Source of the DNA: Tenacibaculum maritimum NCIMB 2154
GTDB lineage: Bacteria > Bacteroidota > Bacteroidia > Flavobacteriales > Flavobacteriaceae
Length of the DNA stretch: 64,000 nucleotides
Assembly (NCBI RefSeq): GCF_900119795.1
Contig: NZ_LT634361.1
Location: 62,001 to 126,000 of the forward strand
Direction of reading: 5' to 3'
The notes beneath the pieces are model-generated. The model was not told the DNA's origin. It searched no databases and worked only from the letters and a program-made list of their open reading frames with translations. The translations under genes and the position numbers were made by a program. Shown here in pieces: positions 43,763 to 52,847 of this stretch (position 1 is its first letter; the number at the start of each line of letters is the position of its first letter).

Positions 43763-45973
43763 ATGAAAAAGTTTTTAAGTTTATTGTTATTACTCACCTC
43801 ACTAGTGATATATCCTCAAAAAAAACAACCTAAAGTGGGGTTGGTTTTAAGTGGAGGTGGAGCAAAAGGGTTTGCACATGTAGGAGTTTTAAAAGAATTA
43901 GAAAAGGCAGGAGTTCAAATTGATTATATAGGAGGAACCAGCATGGGAGCAATTGTAGGTGGATTGTATGCTAGTGGGTATTCAGCAAGACAAATAGAAA
44001 AGATTGTCACGGAAACGAATTTTTACACAATTTTACAAGATAAAATACCTAGAAGAGCAAAAACTTTTTTTGATAAGGAAAATGGTGAAAAGCACGCCAT
44101 ATCACTTCCTATTCGTGAGAATGCTATTGGGTTACCGCAAGGAGTTTCAAAAGGGCAAAATGTATTGAACTTTTTAACAGAATTATTAGCTCCAGTAGAT
44201 CATATTACCAATTTTTCTAAACTACCAATTCCTTTTTATTGTTTAGCAACAAATGCAGAAACAGGAGAAGAGGTTTTGTTAGAAAATGGCTTTTTGCCCT
44301 TAGCATTAAGAGCCAGCGGTTCTTTTCCTACCTTATTGCATCCAGTAGAAATAAATGGCGATTTATTGATTGATGGGGGGATTGCTAATAATTTCCCAGT
44401 GGATGTGATGAAAGAAAAAGGGGTTGATATTATTATTGGAGTTGATGTGCAGGGAAAGTTGGTAAATAGAAAAAAATTAACATCAGTAGTTGCTATTTTA
44501 AATCAGATAGTAAGTTATAGAATGTATGAGAATAGTGATGAAAAAAAGAGAAATGTAGATGTATATATGCATCCAAATGTGTTAGATTATACAGTGGTTT
44601 CTTTTGATAAAGGAAAAGAAATTTTGAAGGAAGGAGAGCGGGTTTCAAAACCATTGAATGTTATTTTTACTAAAATAGCAAAACTTCAAACAACAAAACG
44701 AAGCATTCAAAGGGCTAAACCGAATAATGATAAGTTTTTGGTAAATAAAATAAGCATCAAAGGAAATAAGAATTATACCAAAGATTATATTTTAGGAACA
44801 TTAAAAATAAAAATGGGAGATTCTATTACTTACCAAGAGTTGTCAAAAAGGATTAATAGCTTAACGGCTACTAAAAATTTTCAAAGGATAGATTATCATT
44901 TTAAAAAATTGAATGAAGGAAAAAAGCTTACATTGAAGGTAAAAGAAAGTGATGTTCGTGCAAGATTAAGGCTTGGTTTACACTATGACTTGCTATATAG
45001 GTCAGGGGTATTACTAAATTATAATCACAAGAAAATTTTTCTGAAAAATGATGTACTTTCTTTAGATGTGGTTGTGGGAGATAATATTCGGTATAATTTA
45101 GATTATTTTGTAGATAATGGGCTTCGATGGAACTATGGTTTCAAATCGAGATACAATAGGTTTAAAACTGCTTTTGCGTTTAATGATGAAGTAGTTAATG
45201 AAATTGATGTTACTTATAGAGATTTTACAAACACATTGTATGGGCAAACTACTTTTGATAAAAAGTTTGCTTTTGGTGTAGGGGTGGAAGCTAAAAATTT
45301 GCGTGTTTTTTCTCAAACATTAAAAAATAATTTAGAGCGGTTTACTGTTTTTGACGATAGTAATTATTTAAACGGATTAGCGTATTTAAAGCTAGATACT
45401 TTTGATGACAGATACTTTCCGTCAAAAGGAGTGTATGGTAATATTGGGTTTAAATGGTTTTTATGGTCAAATAGAAATGAAAATATTAAAAACCGTATAG
45501 ATGATAGTAATGCCTTTAGTCGATTTTCTCAATTAACAGGAACCGTTAGTTTTGCCACAACATTTTGGGAGAGGTTGACTTTTCAATATACATCAGAAGC
45601 TGGATTTACATTAGGTAAGGAGGCTTCGAAGGTATTTGATTATCGCCTTGGAGGATACAATAAGAATTATATTAATAATTTCATTCCTTTTTATGGATAT
45701 GAAATTGGAGCTCTGAGTGAGCAGTCTTTTTTGAAATCAGAATTTCAATTTCGCTATTGTTTTTTAGAGAAGCATTACGCTTCTTTTATTGCCAATTATG
45801 CTAGAGTAGGAGAAAACGTTTTAAAGGGTGGAAATCTCTTTGAAAACACCAAATCAGGTTATGCTTTAGGGTATAGTTTAGAAACTTTTTTAGGGCCTAT
45901 TGAACTAAAATACACATGGTCACCAGATACTTCTGAGAACTATTGGTTATTTAATCTTGGTTTTTGGTTTTAA
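43763..45973 (+). CDS. Patatin-like phospholipase with POTRA and outer-membrane barrel
   Basis: 736 residues from ATG 43763 (1 base after uvrC); the frame is open further upstream within uvrC, but this start gives a signal peptide (about 1-18). The patatin domain has the oxyanion motif GGGAKG (31-36), nucleophile GGTSMG (Ser60) and catalytic DGGIANNFP (about 205-213). A POTRA segment follows (about 330-400) and then a BamA/TamA-type barrel (about 420-736) ending LFNLGFWF, a beta-signal aromatic. Such PlpD/RssA-type proteins insert in the outer membrane and expose or secrete the lipase. Confidence 0.93.
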   Translation: MKKFLSLLLLLTSLVIYPQKKQPKVGLVLSGGGAKGFAHVGVLKELEKAGVQIDYIGGTSMGAIVGGLYASGYSARQIEKIVTETNFYTILQDKIPRRAKTFFDKENGEKHAISLPIRENAIGLPQGVSKGQNVLNFLTELLAPVDHITNFSKLPIPFYCLATNAETGEEVLLENGFLPLALRASGSFPTLLHPVEINGDLLIDGGIANNFPVDVMKEKGVDIIIGVDVQGKLVNRKKLTSVVAILNQIVSYRMYENSDEKKRNVDVYMHPNVLDYTVVSFDKGKEILKEGERVSKPLNVIFTKIAKLQTTKRSIQRAKPNNDKFLVNKISIKGNKNYTKDYILGTLKIKMGDSITYQELSKRINSLTATKNFQRIDYHFKKLNEGKKLTLKVKESDVRARLRLGLHYDLLYRSGVLLNYNHKKIFLKNDVLSLDVVVGDNIRYNLDYFVDNGLRWNYGFKSRYNRFKTAFAFNDEVVNEIDVTYRDFTNTLYGQTTFDKKFAFGVGVEAKNLRVFSQTLKNNLERFTVFDDSNYLNGLAYLKLDTFDDRYFPSKGVYGNIGFKWFLWSNRNENIKNRIDDSNAFSRFSQLTGTVSFATTFWERLTFQYTSEAGFTLGKEASKVFDYRLGGYNKNYINNFIPFYGYEIGALSEQSFLKSEFQFRYCFLEKHYASFIANYARVGENVLKGGNLFENTKSGYALGYSLETFLGPIELKYTWSPDTSENYWLFNLGFWF

Positions 45974-45995
45974 GTGTGGTATGAATTCAAAAAAA

Positions 45996-46028
45996 AACCT
46001 GTTTATCTATTCTGATAAACAGGTTTTT
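45996..46028. terminator. Bidirectional terminator between convergent genes
   Basis: AACCTGTTTATC / GATAAACAGGTT arms with a 6-base loop, A-run upstream and T-run downstream. Confidence 0.9.
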
Positions 46029-46050
46029 TTTGATATACAAAATGCCTTAC

Positions 46051-47583
46051 TTATTTTTTATAATAGAATTTATAATGTAAGTATGTATAAGCATCTCTAG
46101 GTAAAATTTTAATCCACTTTTTGTACTTTAAAAACCATCTTAATCGTATAGATGGTACACCTTTGGTAAGGTATGCTGCTATAAAAGGATGTACATTTAA
46201 TGTAATTTTCTTATAGTCTTTTTTACTATTAAGTAATCTTTCTAGCTCAACTTCAATTTTATCTATTAAAACAATAGGAGCTTCTACCTCACCGTTTTTA
46301 TTCGGGTTAGGCTCTCTTGTTTTTATTTCTAATTCAGAACGAACGCGCTGACGAGTAATTTGTACCAATCCAAATTTACTAGGAGGTAAAATTTTATGCT
46401 TTGTTCTATCAAGAGCCATTTCTTCTTTTAAATGTTGAAATAACTTTTGTCTGTTTTCAGCTGTTTTTAAGTCAATAAAATCAACTACAATGATTCCCCC
46501 CATATCTCGTAGTTGTAATTGACGTGCAATTTCAGAAGCTGCAATTAAATTAACTTCTAAAGCAGTTTCTTCTTGATTACTTGCTTTATTAGAGCGATTA
46601 CCGCTATTTACATCTATGACATGCAGTGCTTCGGTATGTTCAATTACCAAATAAGCACCTTTGCTCATAGAAACTGTTTTCCCAAATGAAGTTTTAATTT
46701 GACGTTCAATTCCATATTTTTCAAAAATAGGAGTATCTGAACGATGTAGTTTTACAATATTTTCTTTTTCAGGAGAAATTTCCTGTAAATATTCCTTAAT
46801 TTCTACTTTTAAAGTTTCATCATTGGTTATGATACTAGTAAAAGAATCATTCATTACATCTCTTAAAATGGAAGATGCTCTGTTTAACTCACTCAATATT
46901 TTAGTTGGAGTGTTCGTATTTGGAATGCTTTTACACATAGTTTTCCAACGGTCTAGTGAGTTTTGTAAATCTCTATCTAATTCTGCTACTTTTTTTCCTT
47001 GAGCAACAGTTCTTAGAATTACACCAAACCCTTTAGGTCTAATGCTTTTTGCTAATCTTTTTAAACGTTCTTTCTCTTTTGGGTCTTCTATTTTTTGAGA
47101 GACCGAAATTCTATTAGAAAAAGGAACTAATACTAAATACCTCCCAGCTATTGATAATTCAGAGCTAATGCGGGGGCCCTTAGTTGAAATAGGTTCTTTT
47201 ACGATTTGGACTAATAAATTTTGTCCTGTTTTTAGTACATCATTAATACTTCCGTCTTTATTAATATCATTTTCAAAACGGAAATTTTTTAAAGTGAATT
47301 CTTTGTGTTTACCTGTGCTTACTTTCTTAATGAATGAATTTAAAGATTGTACTTGAGGACCTAAATCGTGATAGTGTAAAAAACCATCTTTTGGATATCC
47401 TACATTTACAAAAGCGGCATTTAAGCCAGTTAATACTTTTCCTATTTTAGCTAAAAATATATCGCCAACAGAAAATTTATTATCATTTGTTTCTTTATTC
47501 AATTCAATAAGCTTACCATCTCTTAATAAGGCAAAATCAATATCAGAAGAATTTGAACGAATAATTAATTCTGTTTTTCTCAT
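46051..47583 (-). CDS. rng: Ribonuclease E/G family protein
   Basis: 510 residues from ATG 47583, which gives the conserved N-terminus MRKTELIIRSNSSDIDFALL; the frame runs on to 47622 without support. The S1 RNA-binding part (about 35-125) has IFLAKIGKVLTGLNAAFVNVGYPKDGFLHYHDL. The catalytic DNase I-like half contains HVIDVNSGNRSNKA and GGIIVVDFIDL, the metal-binding Asp residues of RNase E/G. It processes or degrades RNA in the cytoplasm. Downstream in orientation of HU and the small basic protein. Confidence 0.95.
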   Translation of the reverse strand: MRKTELIIRSNSSDIDFALLRDGKLIELNKETNDNKFSVGDIFLAKIGKVLTGLNAAFVNVGYPKDGFLHYHDLGPQVQSLNSFIKKVSTGKHKEFTLKNFRFENDINKDGSINDVLKTGQNLLVQIVKEPISTKGPRISSELSIAGRYLVLVPFSNRISVSQKIEDPKEKERLKRLAKSIRPKGFGVILRTVAQGKKVAELDRDLQNSLDRWKTMCKSIPNTNTPTKILSELNRASSILRDVMNDSFTSIITNDETLKVEIKEYLQEISPEKENIVKLHRSDTPIFEKYGIERQIKTSFGKTVSMSKGAYLVIEHTEALHVIDVNSGNRSNKASNQEETALEVNLIAASEIARQLQLRDMGGIIVVDFIDLKTAENRQKLFQHLKEEMALDRTKHKILPPSKFGLVQITRQRVRSELEIKTREPNPNKNGEVEAPIVLIDKIEVELERLLNSKKDYKKITLNVHPFIAAYLTKGVPSIRLRWFLKYKKWIKILPRDAYTYLHYKFYYKK

Positions 47584-47736
47584 TCTGAAATAGTTTTGTG
47601 TCTGCGCAGTTTTAATGAGCAAACGGATTAAATGATTTGTAAACAGGTATTACAAGTATATTGCTTGTGAAAGCAATATAAATACCAGTCGAAGTCTGAC
47701 GACTTCTATGTCAATGAACGTTGCAAAATGCAAATA

Positions 47737-47767
47737 AGAAAAAGTAAGCTACTGCTTACTTTTTCTT
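47737..47767 (-). terminator. Hairpin at the end of the 29-residue gene
   Basis: Arms AAGAAAAAGTAAG / CTTACTTTTTCTT with a 6-base loop. On the minus strand the stop codon TAA of the small gene lies within the stem, so the terminator overlaps the coding end. Confidence 0.7.
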
Positions 47768-47845
47768 ATGTCTGTTTGCTCTTGCTCTTTTCTTACGTTT
47801 GTGTGTAGAGATTTTAGCTCTCTTTCTTTTTTTACCACTTGGCAT
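47756..47845 (-). CDS. 29-residue highly basic ribosomal-type protein
   Basis: ATG 47845-47843 to TAA 47758-47756 encodes MPSGKKRKRAKISTHKRKKR followed by ARANRHKKK; 17 of 29 residues are Lys or Arg. Its composition matches the tiny basic proteins found next to rng and HU in Bacteroidota and resembles the Arg/Lys-rich tail of the AURKAIP1/COX24 (mS38/bS22) type ribosomal proteins. That relation is inference. It is well conserved in this position, to my knowledge. Confidence 0.75.
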   Translation of the reverse strand: MPSGKKRKRAKISTHKRKKRARANRHKKK

Positions 47846-47894
47846 AATACAAATGTTTTAGAAACCTAATGAAAGGTTGGTTAATACTGTTTAA

Positions 47895-48185
47895 TTATTT
47901 TACTACTACTTTATTCTTAACACCTTCAGTAAAAACTTTTGAAGGCTTAAAAGCAGGGATATTGTGCGCAGGAATCTTGATAGTGGTATTTTTTGAAATA
48001 TTTCTACCAGTTTTTTCTGCTCTAGTTTTGATAATAAAACTACCAAAACCTCTTAAATACACGTTATCTCCACTTTCTAAAGCGTCTTTTACTTCGTTCA
48101 TAAATGCTTCAACTGTTGCCAAAACATCCGCTTTTTCTATTCCTGATTTATCTGAAATTCTAGATACGATATCTGCTTTCGTCAT
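47895..48185 (-). CDS. HU-family DNA-binding protein
   Basis: 96 residues, standard HU size. Dimeric nucleoid protein that bends DNA. Signatures: MTKADIVSRISDKSGIEKADVLATVEAF at the N-terminal helices (shown in part), the beta-arm start GDNVYLRGFGSF, the variable arm tip KNTTIKIPAHNIPAFKPS and the C-terminal VFTEGVK. It has a strong TATATTTG promoter 40 bases upstream. Confidence 0.95.
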   Translation of the reverse strand: MTKADIVSRISDKSGIEKADVLATVEAFMNEVKDALESGDNVYLRGFGSFIIKTRAEKTGRNISKNTTIKIPAHNIPAFKPSKVFTEGVKNKVVVK

Positions 48186-48225
48186 TTTAATATATTTTGT
48201 TTACTTCCTTTAAAAATTGCGGATG

Positions 48226-48233
48226 CAAATATA
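48226..48233 (-). promoter_or_regulatory. Promoter of the HU gene
   Basis: TATATTTG read on the minus strand, followed by GCA, with a TTG 18 bases further upstream (complement of 48252-48254). Confidence 0.7.
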
Positions 48234-48317
48234 TGATAATTATATCTATTCCAAAAAGTTAAAGCTCTAAAAATATCTAAATAAATTAGTGTAATATTGC
48301 GCTGCTAATTTTTTTAA

Positions 48318-49364
48318 ATGATTTTCTCTAACGTATTAATAAACTGGTATTTACAAAACAAGCGTGATTTGCCTTGGCGTAAAACAACTAACCCTTACCA
48401 TATTTGGTTGTCAGAAATTATGTTACAACAAACTAAGGTAACGCAAGGGTTACCTTATTTTATGAGCTTTACAGAGGCTTTTCCAACTGTTTTTGATTTG
48501 GCAAATGCAGCGGAGGAAACGGTATTGAAATTATGGCAAGGATTAGGGTATTACTCCCGTGCTAGGAACCTACATTTTACAGCGAAGTATATAGCAAATG
48601 AATTGGCGGGTAATTTTCCTGATAATTATAAAGAGCTTTTGAAACTGAAAGGAATAGGAGATTATACAGCGTCAGCAATAGCTTCTATTTGTTTTAATGA
48701 GCCTACCGCAGTGGTTGACGGAAATGTGTATCGAGTACTTTCTAGGTATTTTGGAATAAAGACCCCTATAAATTCATCAATAGGAATCAAGGAGTTTAAA
48801 AGGTTGGCTCAAGAATTAATCGATGTAAAAAATCCAGCTATTTATAATCAGGCAATTATGGATTTTGGAGCACTGCATTGTAAGCCACAAAATCCATTAT
48901 GTGAAACTTGCCCTTTTGCTGAAGGATGTATTGCTTTGTCTAAAAAAATGATAAAAGAACTTCCGGTAAAAGAAAAAAAGATGAAGGTAAAAAAGCGTTA
49001 TTTTAATTATATTGTTTTAGTGAATAATAACCATACAACGCTTTTAAAAAAAAGAGAAGGAAAAGGAATTTGGGAGGGATTATATGAGTTTCCATTGATT
49101 GAATCTTCTAAGTATATTAATGATAGTGAATTAAAGGAGACTTTGGAGTTTCAAAAGCTATTTCCAGATGAAGCAACAGTAACGCTATTCAATACTAAAA
49201 GAATTGTTCATAAGCTTTCTCATCAGCATTTACATACTCGATTTTGGATAGTAGAAACTCATAAAGTTATTCCTTCTTCTATTTTTTGGAGGGCGATAGA
49301 AGAATACCCTGTTCCTATTTTAATAGCTAATTTTTTAAAAGAGTTCCTGTTTGAAAAAAAATAG
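48318..49364 (+). CDS. mutY: A/G-specific adenine glycosylase
   Basis: 348 residues. Removes A opposite 8-oxoG. The HhH-GPD domain has LPWRKTTNPYHIWLSEIMLQQT in its N-terminal part (shown in pieces: LPWRKT, SEIMLQQT), hairpin LKGIGDYTASAIASI with the catalytic Asp in VVDGNVYRV (about 133-141), and the 4Fe-4S cluster CKPQNPLCETCPFAEGC (about 190-206). The C-terminal half (about 220-345) is the NUDIX-like domain that reads 8-oxoG. Upstream of ssb, gldE and gldD, a common flavobacterial order. Confidence 0.96.
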   Translation: MIFSNVLINWYLQNKRDLPWRKTTNPYHIWLSEIMLQQTKVTQGLPYFMSFTEAFPTVFDLANAAEETVLKLWQGLGYYSRARNLHFTAKYIANELAGNFPDNYKELLKLKGIGDYTASAIASICFNEPTAVVDGNVYRVLSRYFGIKTPINSSIGIKEFKRLAQELIDVKNPAIYNQAIMDFGALHCKPQNPLCETCPFAEGCIALSKKMIKELPVKEKKMKVKKRYFNYIVLVNNNHTTLLKKREGKGIWEGLYEFPLIESSKYINDSELKETLEFQKLFPDEATVTLFNTKRIVHKLSHQHLHTRFWIVETHKVIPSSIFWRAIEEYPVPILIANFLKEFLFEKK

Positions 49365-49382
49365 AATTTTTTGATATCTTTG
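49351..49382 (+). promoter_or_regulatory. Promoter of ssb
   Basis: TTG at 49351-49353, 21 bases, then TATCTTTG at 49375-49382. The -33 element lies inside the last codons of mutY. The start codon of ssb follows 20 bases later. Confidence 0.7.
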
Positions 49383-49401
49383 GTTGGTAAAAGAATGGAA
49401 T

Positions 49402-49830
49402 ATGGCAGGTACAGTTAACAAAGTAATATTAATAGGGCATTTGGGAGATGAGGTGAAAATGCGCTATTTTGAAGGAGGAAATGCTGTTGGGCGTTTTTCT
49501 TTAGCTACTAATGAAAGTTATACGAACCGCCAAACCGGAGAAAAAGTAGTTTCAACAGAATGGCACAATCTTGTTGTTCGTAATAAATTGGCCGAAATTT
49601 GTGAAAAATACTTAACAAAAGGAGATAAGATATATTGTGAGGGACGTATTAAAACAAGGCAATGGGAACAAGATGGAATAAAGAGGTATTTGACAGAGAT
49701 ACATGTTGTAGATATGTCGTTTTTATCAACTAAAAAAGACCTAACAGCGGTTAAAAATCAAGCAAAAAGAACTCCATTAGAAAAAGACATTCCAAAACCA
49801 CCAAAAGAAAATCAAGATTTACCTTTTTAA
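49402..49830 (+). CDS. ssb: Single-stranded DNA-binding protein
   Basis: 142 residues from ATG 49402 (MAGTVNKVILIGHLG). OB fold (about 1-107) with VSTEWHNLVVRNKLAEICEKYL split as VSTEWHNLVV and KLAEICEKYL, and GDKIYCEGRIKTRQWEQDG. The linker is short and the C-terminus ends with the acidic-hydrophobic tip ENQDLPF, in place of the classic DDDIPF, which recruits partner proteins. The longer frame from 49384 overlaps the promoter and is not favoured. Confidence 0.93.
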   Translation: MAGTVNKVILIGHLGDEVKMRYFEGGNAVGRFSLATNESYTNRQTGEKVVSTEWHNLVVRNKLAEICEKYLTKGDKIYCEGRIKTRQWEQDGIKRYLTEIHVVDMSFLSTKKDLTAVKNQAKRTPLEKDIPKPPKENQDLPF

Positions 49831-49852
49831 TTTATAAAAAATAAAAAAAACA

Positions 49853-51154
49853 TTGGATCCAGACCCCGTCAGTTTATTTTGCGCTTTTGCAACCTTTCAT
49901 TGGTTGGTAACCATGAATATAATTGTATTGCTTGCGCTGTTAATCAGTTCTGCATTAATTTCAGGAACAGAAGTAGCTTTCTTTTCAATTTCACAAACAA
50001 ATTTAAATCAGCTATCTGAAGAAACAAAAGGAAAAAGTGTAGTGTTGGAATTGTTAGAAAGGCCTAAAAAATTATTAGCAACGATTTTAATTACAAATAA
50101 TTTTATCAATATTTTGATAGTATTATTGTTTTCTTCTTTGGGAGAACTGCTTTTTGCAGAGTTTTCTACTACAATTAAATTTTTGATAGAAGTAGTTTTA
50201 ATCACTTTTTTGATTTTACTTTTTGGAGAGGTATTGCCCAAGGTATATGCTACGAGGAAGTCAGTAGAGTTTGCTAGCTTTATGTCAAAACCTATTCATT
50301 TTTTAAATAAGTTATTAACTCCACTAAGTATTCCATTAATAAGCCTGACTAACATTATAGAAAACAGGCTAGGAAATAAAAATAATAACTTATCTGTAGA
50401 AAAATTATCAGAGGCGCTGGAATTAACTTCTGATCATACTACCACTAAAGACGAGCAAAAAATACTAGAAGGAATTGTAACTTTTGGAAATACAGAAACT
50501 GTTCAAATAATGAAACCAAGAACAGATGTTTTTGCTTTATGTGATGATGAGTCTTATGAAGGTATTTTGAATAAAATCTTAAAAAATGGCTATTCTAGAA
50601 ATCCTGTTTACGCTGAAAACATTGATAATATTATAGGTGTTTTATATGCAAAAGATTTATTGGCCCATTTAGATAAAAAAGACTTTCAATGGCAACAGTT
50701 GCTTCGAAAACCATTTTTTGTGCCAGAAAATAAAAAATTAGATGATTTATTGAGTGAGTTTCAAGAAAAGAAAAACCACTTAGCTATTGTAGTTGATGAA
50801 TATGGAGGAACTAGCGGAATAGTAACTTTAGAAGATGTTATAGAAGAAATTGTTGGAGATATTAACGATGAATTTGATGATGATGATTTAACCTACTCTA
50901 AAATAGATAAGGATAATTATATTTTCGAAGGAAAAATAACCATAAAGGATTTTTGTCGTGTGTTGGAAGATGAAGAGGAAGAAAAATTTGAAGAAGAAAA
51001 GGGAGAAAGTGAAACACTAGCAGGTTTTATCTTAGAAATTTCAGGTAAATTTCCTAAGAAAGGAGAGAAAATAAATTTTAATCAATATACGTTTACCATA
51101 GAAGCGTTGGATAGAAAGCGTATAAAACAAGTAAAAGTAACACGAAATGCGTAG
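49853..51154 (+). CDS. gldE: Gliding motility protein GldE (CNNM/CorC-type membrane protein)
   Basis: 433 residues with a TTG start (MDPDPVSLF), the usual N-terminal sequence of GldE in flavobacteria. A DUF21/CNNM membrane domain has about four hydrophobic spans (about 15-190), followed by a CBS pair (about 205-335; MKPRTDVFAL, VVDEYGGTSGIVTLEDVIEEIVGDI in pieces) and a CorC/HlyC transporter-associated domain at the C-terminus. GldE supports assembly of the gliding/T9SS machinery with GldD. The stop overlaps gldD by 8 bases. Confidence 0.93.
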   Translation: MDPDPVSLFCAFATFHWLVTMNIIVLLALLISSALISGTEVAFFSISQTNLNQLSEETKGKSVVLELLERPKKLLATILITNNFINILIVLLFSSLGELLFAEFSTTIKFLIEVVLITFLILLFGEVLPKVYATRKSVEFASFMSKPIHFLNKLLTPLSIPLISLTNIIENRLGNKNNNLSVEKLSEALELTSDHTTTKDEQKILEGIVTFGNTETVQIMKPRTDVFALCDDESYEGILNKILKNGYSRNPVYAENIDNIIGVLYAKDLLAHLDKKDFQWQQLLRKPFFVPENKKLDDLLSEFQEKKNHLAIVVDEYGGTSGIVTLEDVIEEIVGDINDEFDDDDLTYSKIDKDNYIFEGKITIKDFCRVLEDEEEEKFEEEKGESETLAGFILEISGKFPKKGEKINFNQYTFTIEALDRKRIKQVKVTRNA

Positions 51155-51698
51155 CCTTTTTATAGTGATATTAAGTTTAATATTAATTACTTCTTGTAAA
51201 AATGAAGTAATTCCAAAGCCTAAAGGGTATTTGAGTTTAAATTATCCTCAAAAAGCATATCATGAATTAACATTAGAACGACCTTACTCCTTTGAAGTAC
51301 CTCAAAATACAATAATTAAAAAATTGCCTAAAGACTGGTTAAAAGTAATATACCCTAATTTAAAAGCATCTATAGACATTACCTATAGACCTGTTGATAA
51401 TAATTTAAGAGAACTTTTAATAGAAGCAGAAAAACTGGTTTTTGAACATGCTATAAAAGCAGAGCAAATAGCTTCTAATGATTTTGTAAATAAAAATACT
51501 AGAGTTTTTGGTAAGATGTACGATATTACAGGAAATTCCGCATCGCAGGTTCAGTTTCATGTAACGGATAGTACTAAACATTTTTTAAAAGGATCTTTGT
51601 TTTTTTATTCTAAGCCAAATTATGATAGTGTTTTACCCGCGGTTGATTATATTAAAAAAGATATGATTCGAATGATAGAATCTTTACAATGGAAATAA
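51147..51698 (+). CDS. gldD: Gliding motility lipoprotein GldD
   Basis: 183 residues with a lipoprotein signal (LILITSCKNE, Cys about 17) and the conserved PKPKGYLSLNYPQKAYHEL (about 23-41), YSFEVP and FHVTDSTKHFLKGSLFFY blocks of GldD. Needed for gliding and linked to T9SS stability in Flavobacterium johnsoniae. It overlaps gldE by 8 bases (translational coupling). The T9SS cargo proteins at 2949 and 32875 depend on this general system. Confidence 0.95.
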   Translation: MRSLFIVILSLILITSCKNEVIPKPKGYLSLNYPQKAYHELTLERPYSFEVPQNTIIKKLPKDWLKVIYPNLKASIDITYRPVDNNLRELLIEAEKLVFEHAIKAEQIASNDFVNKNTRVFGKMYDITGNSASQVQFHVTDSTKHFLKGSLFFYSKPNYDSVLPAVDYIKKDMIRMIESLQWK

Positions 51699-51699
51699 T

Positions 51700-51740
51700 A
51701 TAAGCTTTAATAAACCAGGTAAGGAGCTATTAAAGCTTAT
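51700..51740. terminator. Hairpin between convergent gldD and ctaA
   Basis: 13-bp perfect arms ATAAGCTTTAATA / TATTAAAGCTTAT with a 15-base loop; no strong T-run follows. Confidence 0.5.
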
Positions 51741-51751
51741 ATCAAAGTAAA

Positions 51752-52774
51752 TTAAGCGGTCACTACTTTGCGAGACTGCAACCATAAATAAAATTGAAGC
51801 CCAAATAAAATAGCTCCTGATAATAAGTGTATAGCTTGTGTGCCTATAGGGAAATCCGCATAATACATTAAAATACCCGTAATTGTTTCTAAGAATATTA
51901 GAAAAACAATCCAGTTCACCAATTTATACCCTAAGTTTTGTATTTGATTAAAGTAAAACAATCCTAAGTTAACAATAATAATGGCAATAGTAAATGAGCG
52001 ATGTACATAAAATTTAATACTAGGATTCATTAAACTATATTCTTTATTTTCAAAACCAAAGAGTTTTACTTGTTCGTCTATAAATTGACGGACTTGCGTT
52101 CCTAAAGCAATTTGAATTAAAGAAAAAATGGCTGCAATAATTAATAATTTATTAAATATAGGAAGGTGTTTTTGTATAGAAACTTTTTCAGAAGTAATAA
52201 ATAATAACCGAAGTAAAAGTGCTATGATGATTAAACCAGCAACCATATGTATCGTAATGATAGTAGGTTTAAGGTTGGTATCTACTACTGTTTTTCCTAA
52301 CCAAGCCTCAAATAATAATAAGAAAAATGAAGCAAAAGAAAGCAGTGTGATTTCTTTATCTTTTTTCCAGAATTTTACAGAAAAAATGATCAGTAGTAAA
52401 AAAGGAAAACCAGCTAGTACAGAAGAAAGTCTATTTATATATTCAGTCCAAGTATGGTATTTGTTAAACTTGGCATAGTTATGTTTGGTGTACTTTTTCC
52501 AATGCGTTTCATTAAAACTGTTTGATGATCTAAGGTCTTTTTTAGCTACAAATAAAGTTTTGTCTTTAATGATAATCATTCCCTCATTATAGGTATGGTT
52601 AGGTTGCCATGTAATTTGATTTTCAGATGTGGGAGGAATATAATACCCAAAACATTTAGGCCAATCAGGGCATCCCATTCCAGAGCCAGTCATACGAACA
52701 ACAGCACCTGCTAAGAATATTAAATAAATAGAAAAGATGGTAACTTTAACTAGTAAAGAGAAGTTTTTTTTCAT
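51752..52774 (-). CDS. ctaA: Haem A synthase (COX15/CtaA family)
   Basis: 340 residues, with about eight hydrophobic spans. Oxidises haem O to haem A for aa3/caa3-type cytochrome oxidase in the inner membrane. Signatures: GAVVRMTGSGMGCPDWPKCFG (in pieces: AVVRMTGSG, GCPDWPKCFG; about 22-43), the HTWTEYINRLSSVLAG block with haem-ligand His, and HMVAGL, VHRSF and HLLSGA His residues in later spans. It has a polar extracytoplasmic insertion (about 45-95), typical of the Bacteroidota type. Monocistronic. Confidence 0.93.
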   Translation of the reverse strand: MKKNFSLLVKVTIFSIYLIFLAGAVVRMTGSGMGCPDWPKCFGYYIPPTSENQITWQPNHTYNEGMIIIKDKTLFVAKKDLRSSNSFNETHWKKYTKHNYAKFNKYHTWTEYINRLSSVLAGFPFLLLIIFSVKFWKKDKEITLLSFASFFLLLFEAWLGKTVVDTNLKPTIITIHMVAGLIIIALLLRLLFITSEKVSIQKHLPIFNKLLIIAAIFSLIQIALGTQVRQFIDEQVKLFGFENKEYSLMNPSIKFYVHRSFTIAIIIVNLGLFYFNQIQNLGYKLVNWIVFLIFLETITGILMYYADFPIGTQAIHLLSGAILFGLQFYLWLQSRKVVTA

Positions 52775-52847
52775 TAGAAGAATGAATAGATATATGATTT
52801 ATAGTAAAAGAGCTTCTGGTTTTTAGAAGCTCTTTTAAAGTTAACAA

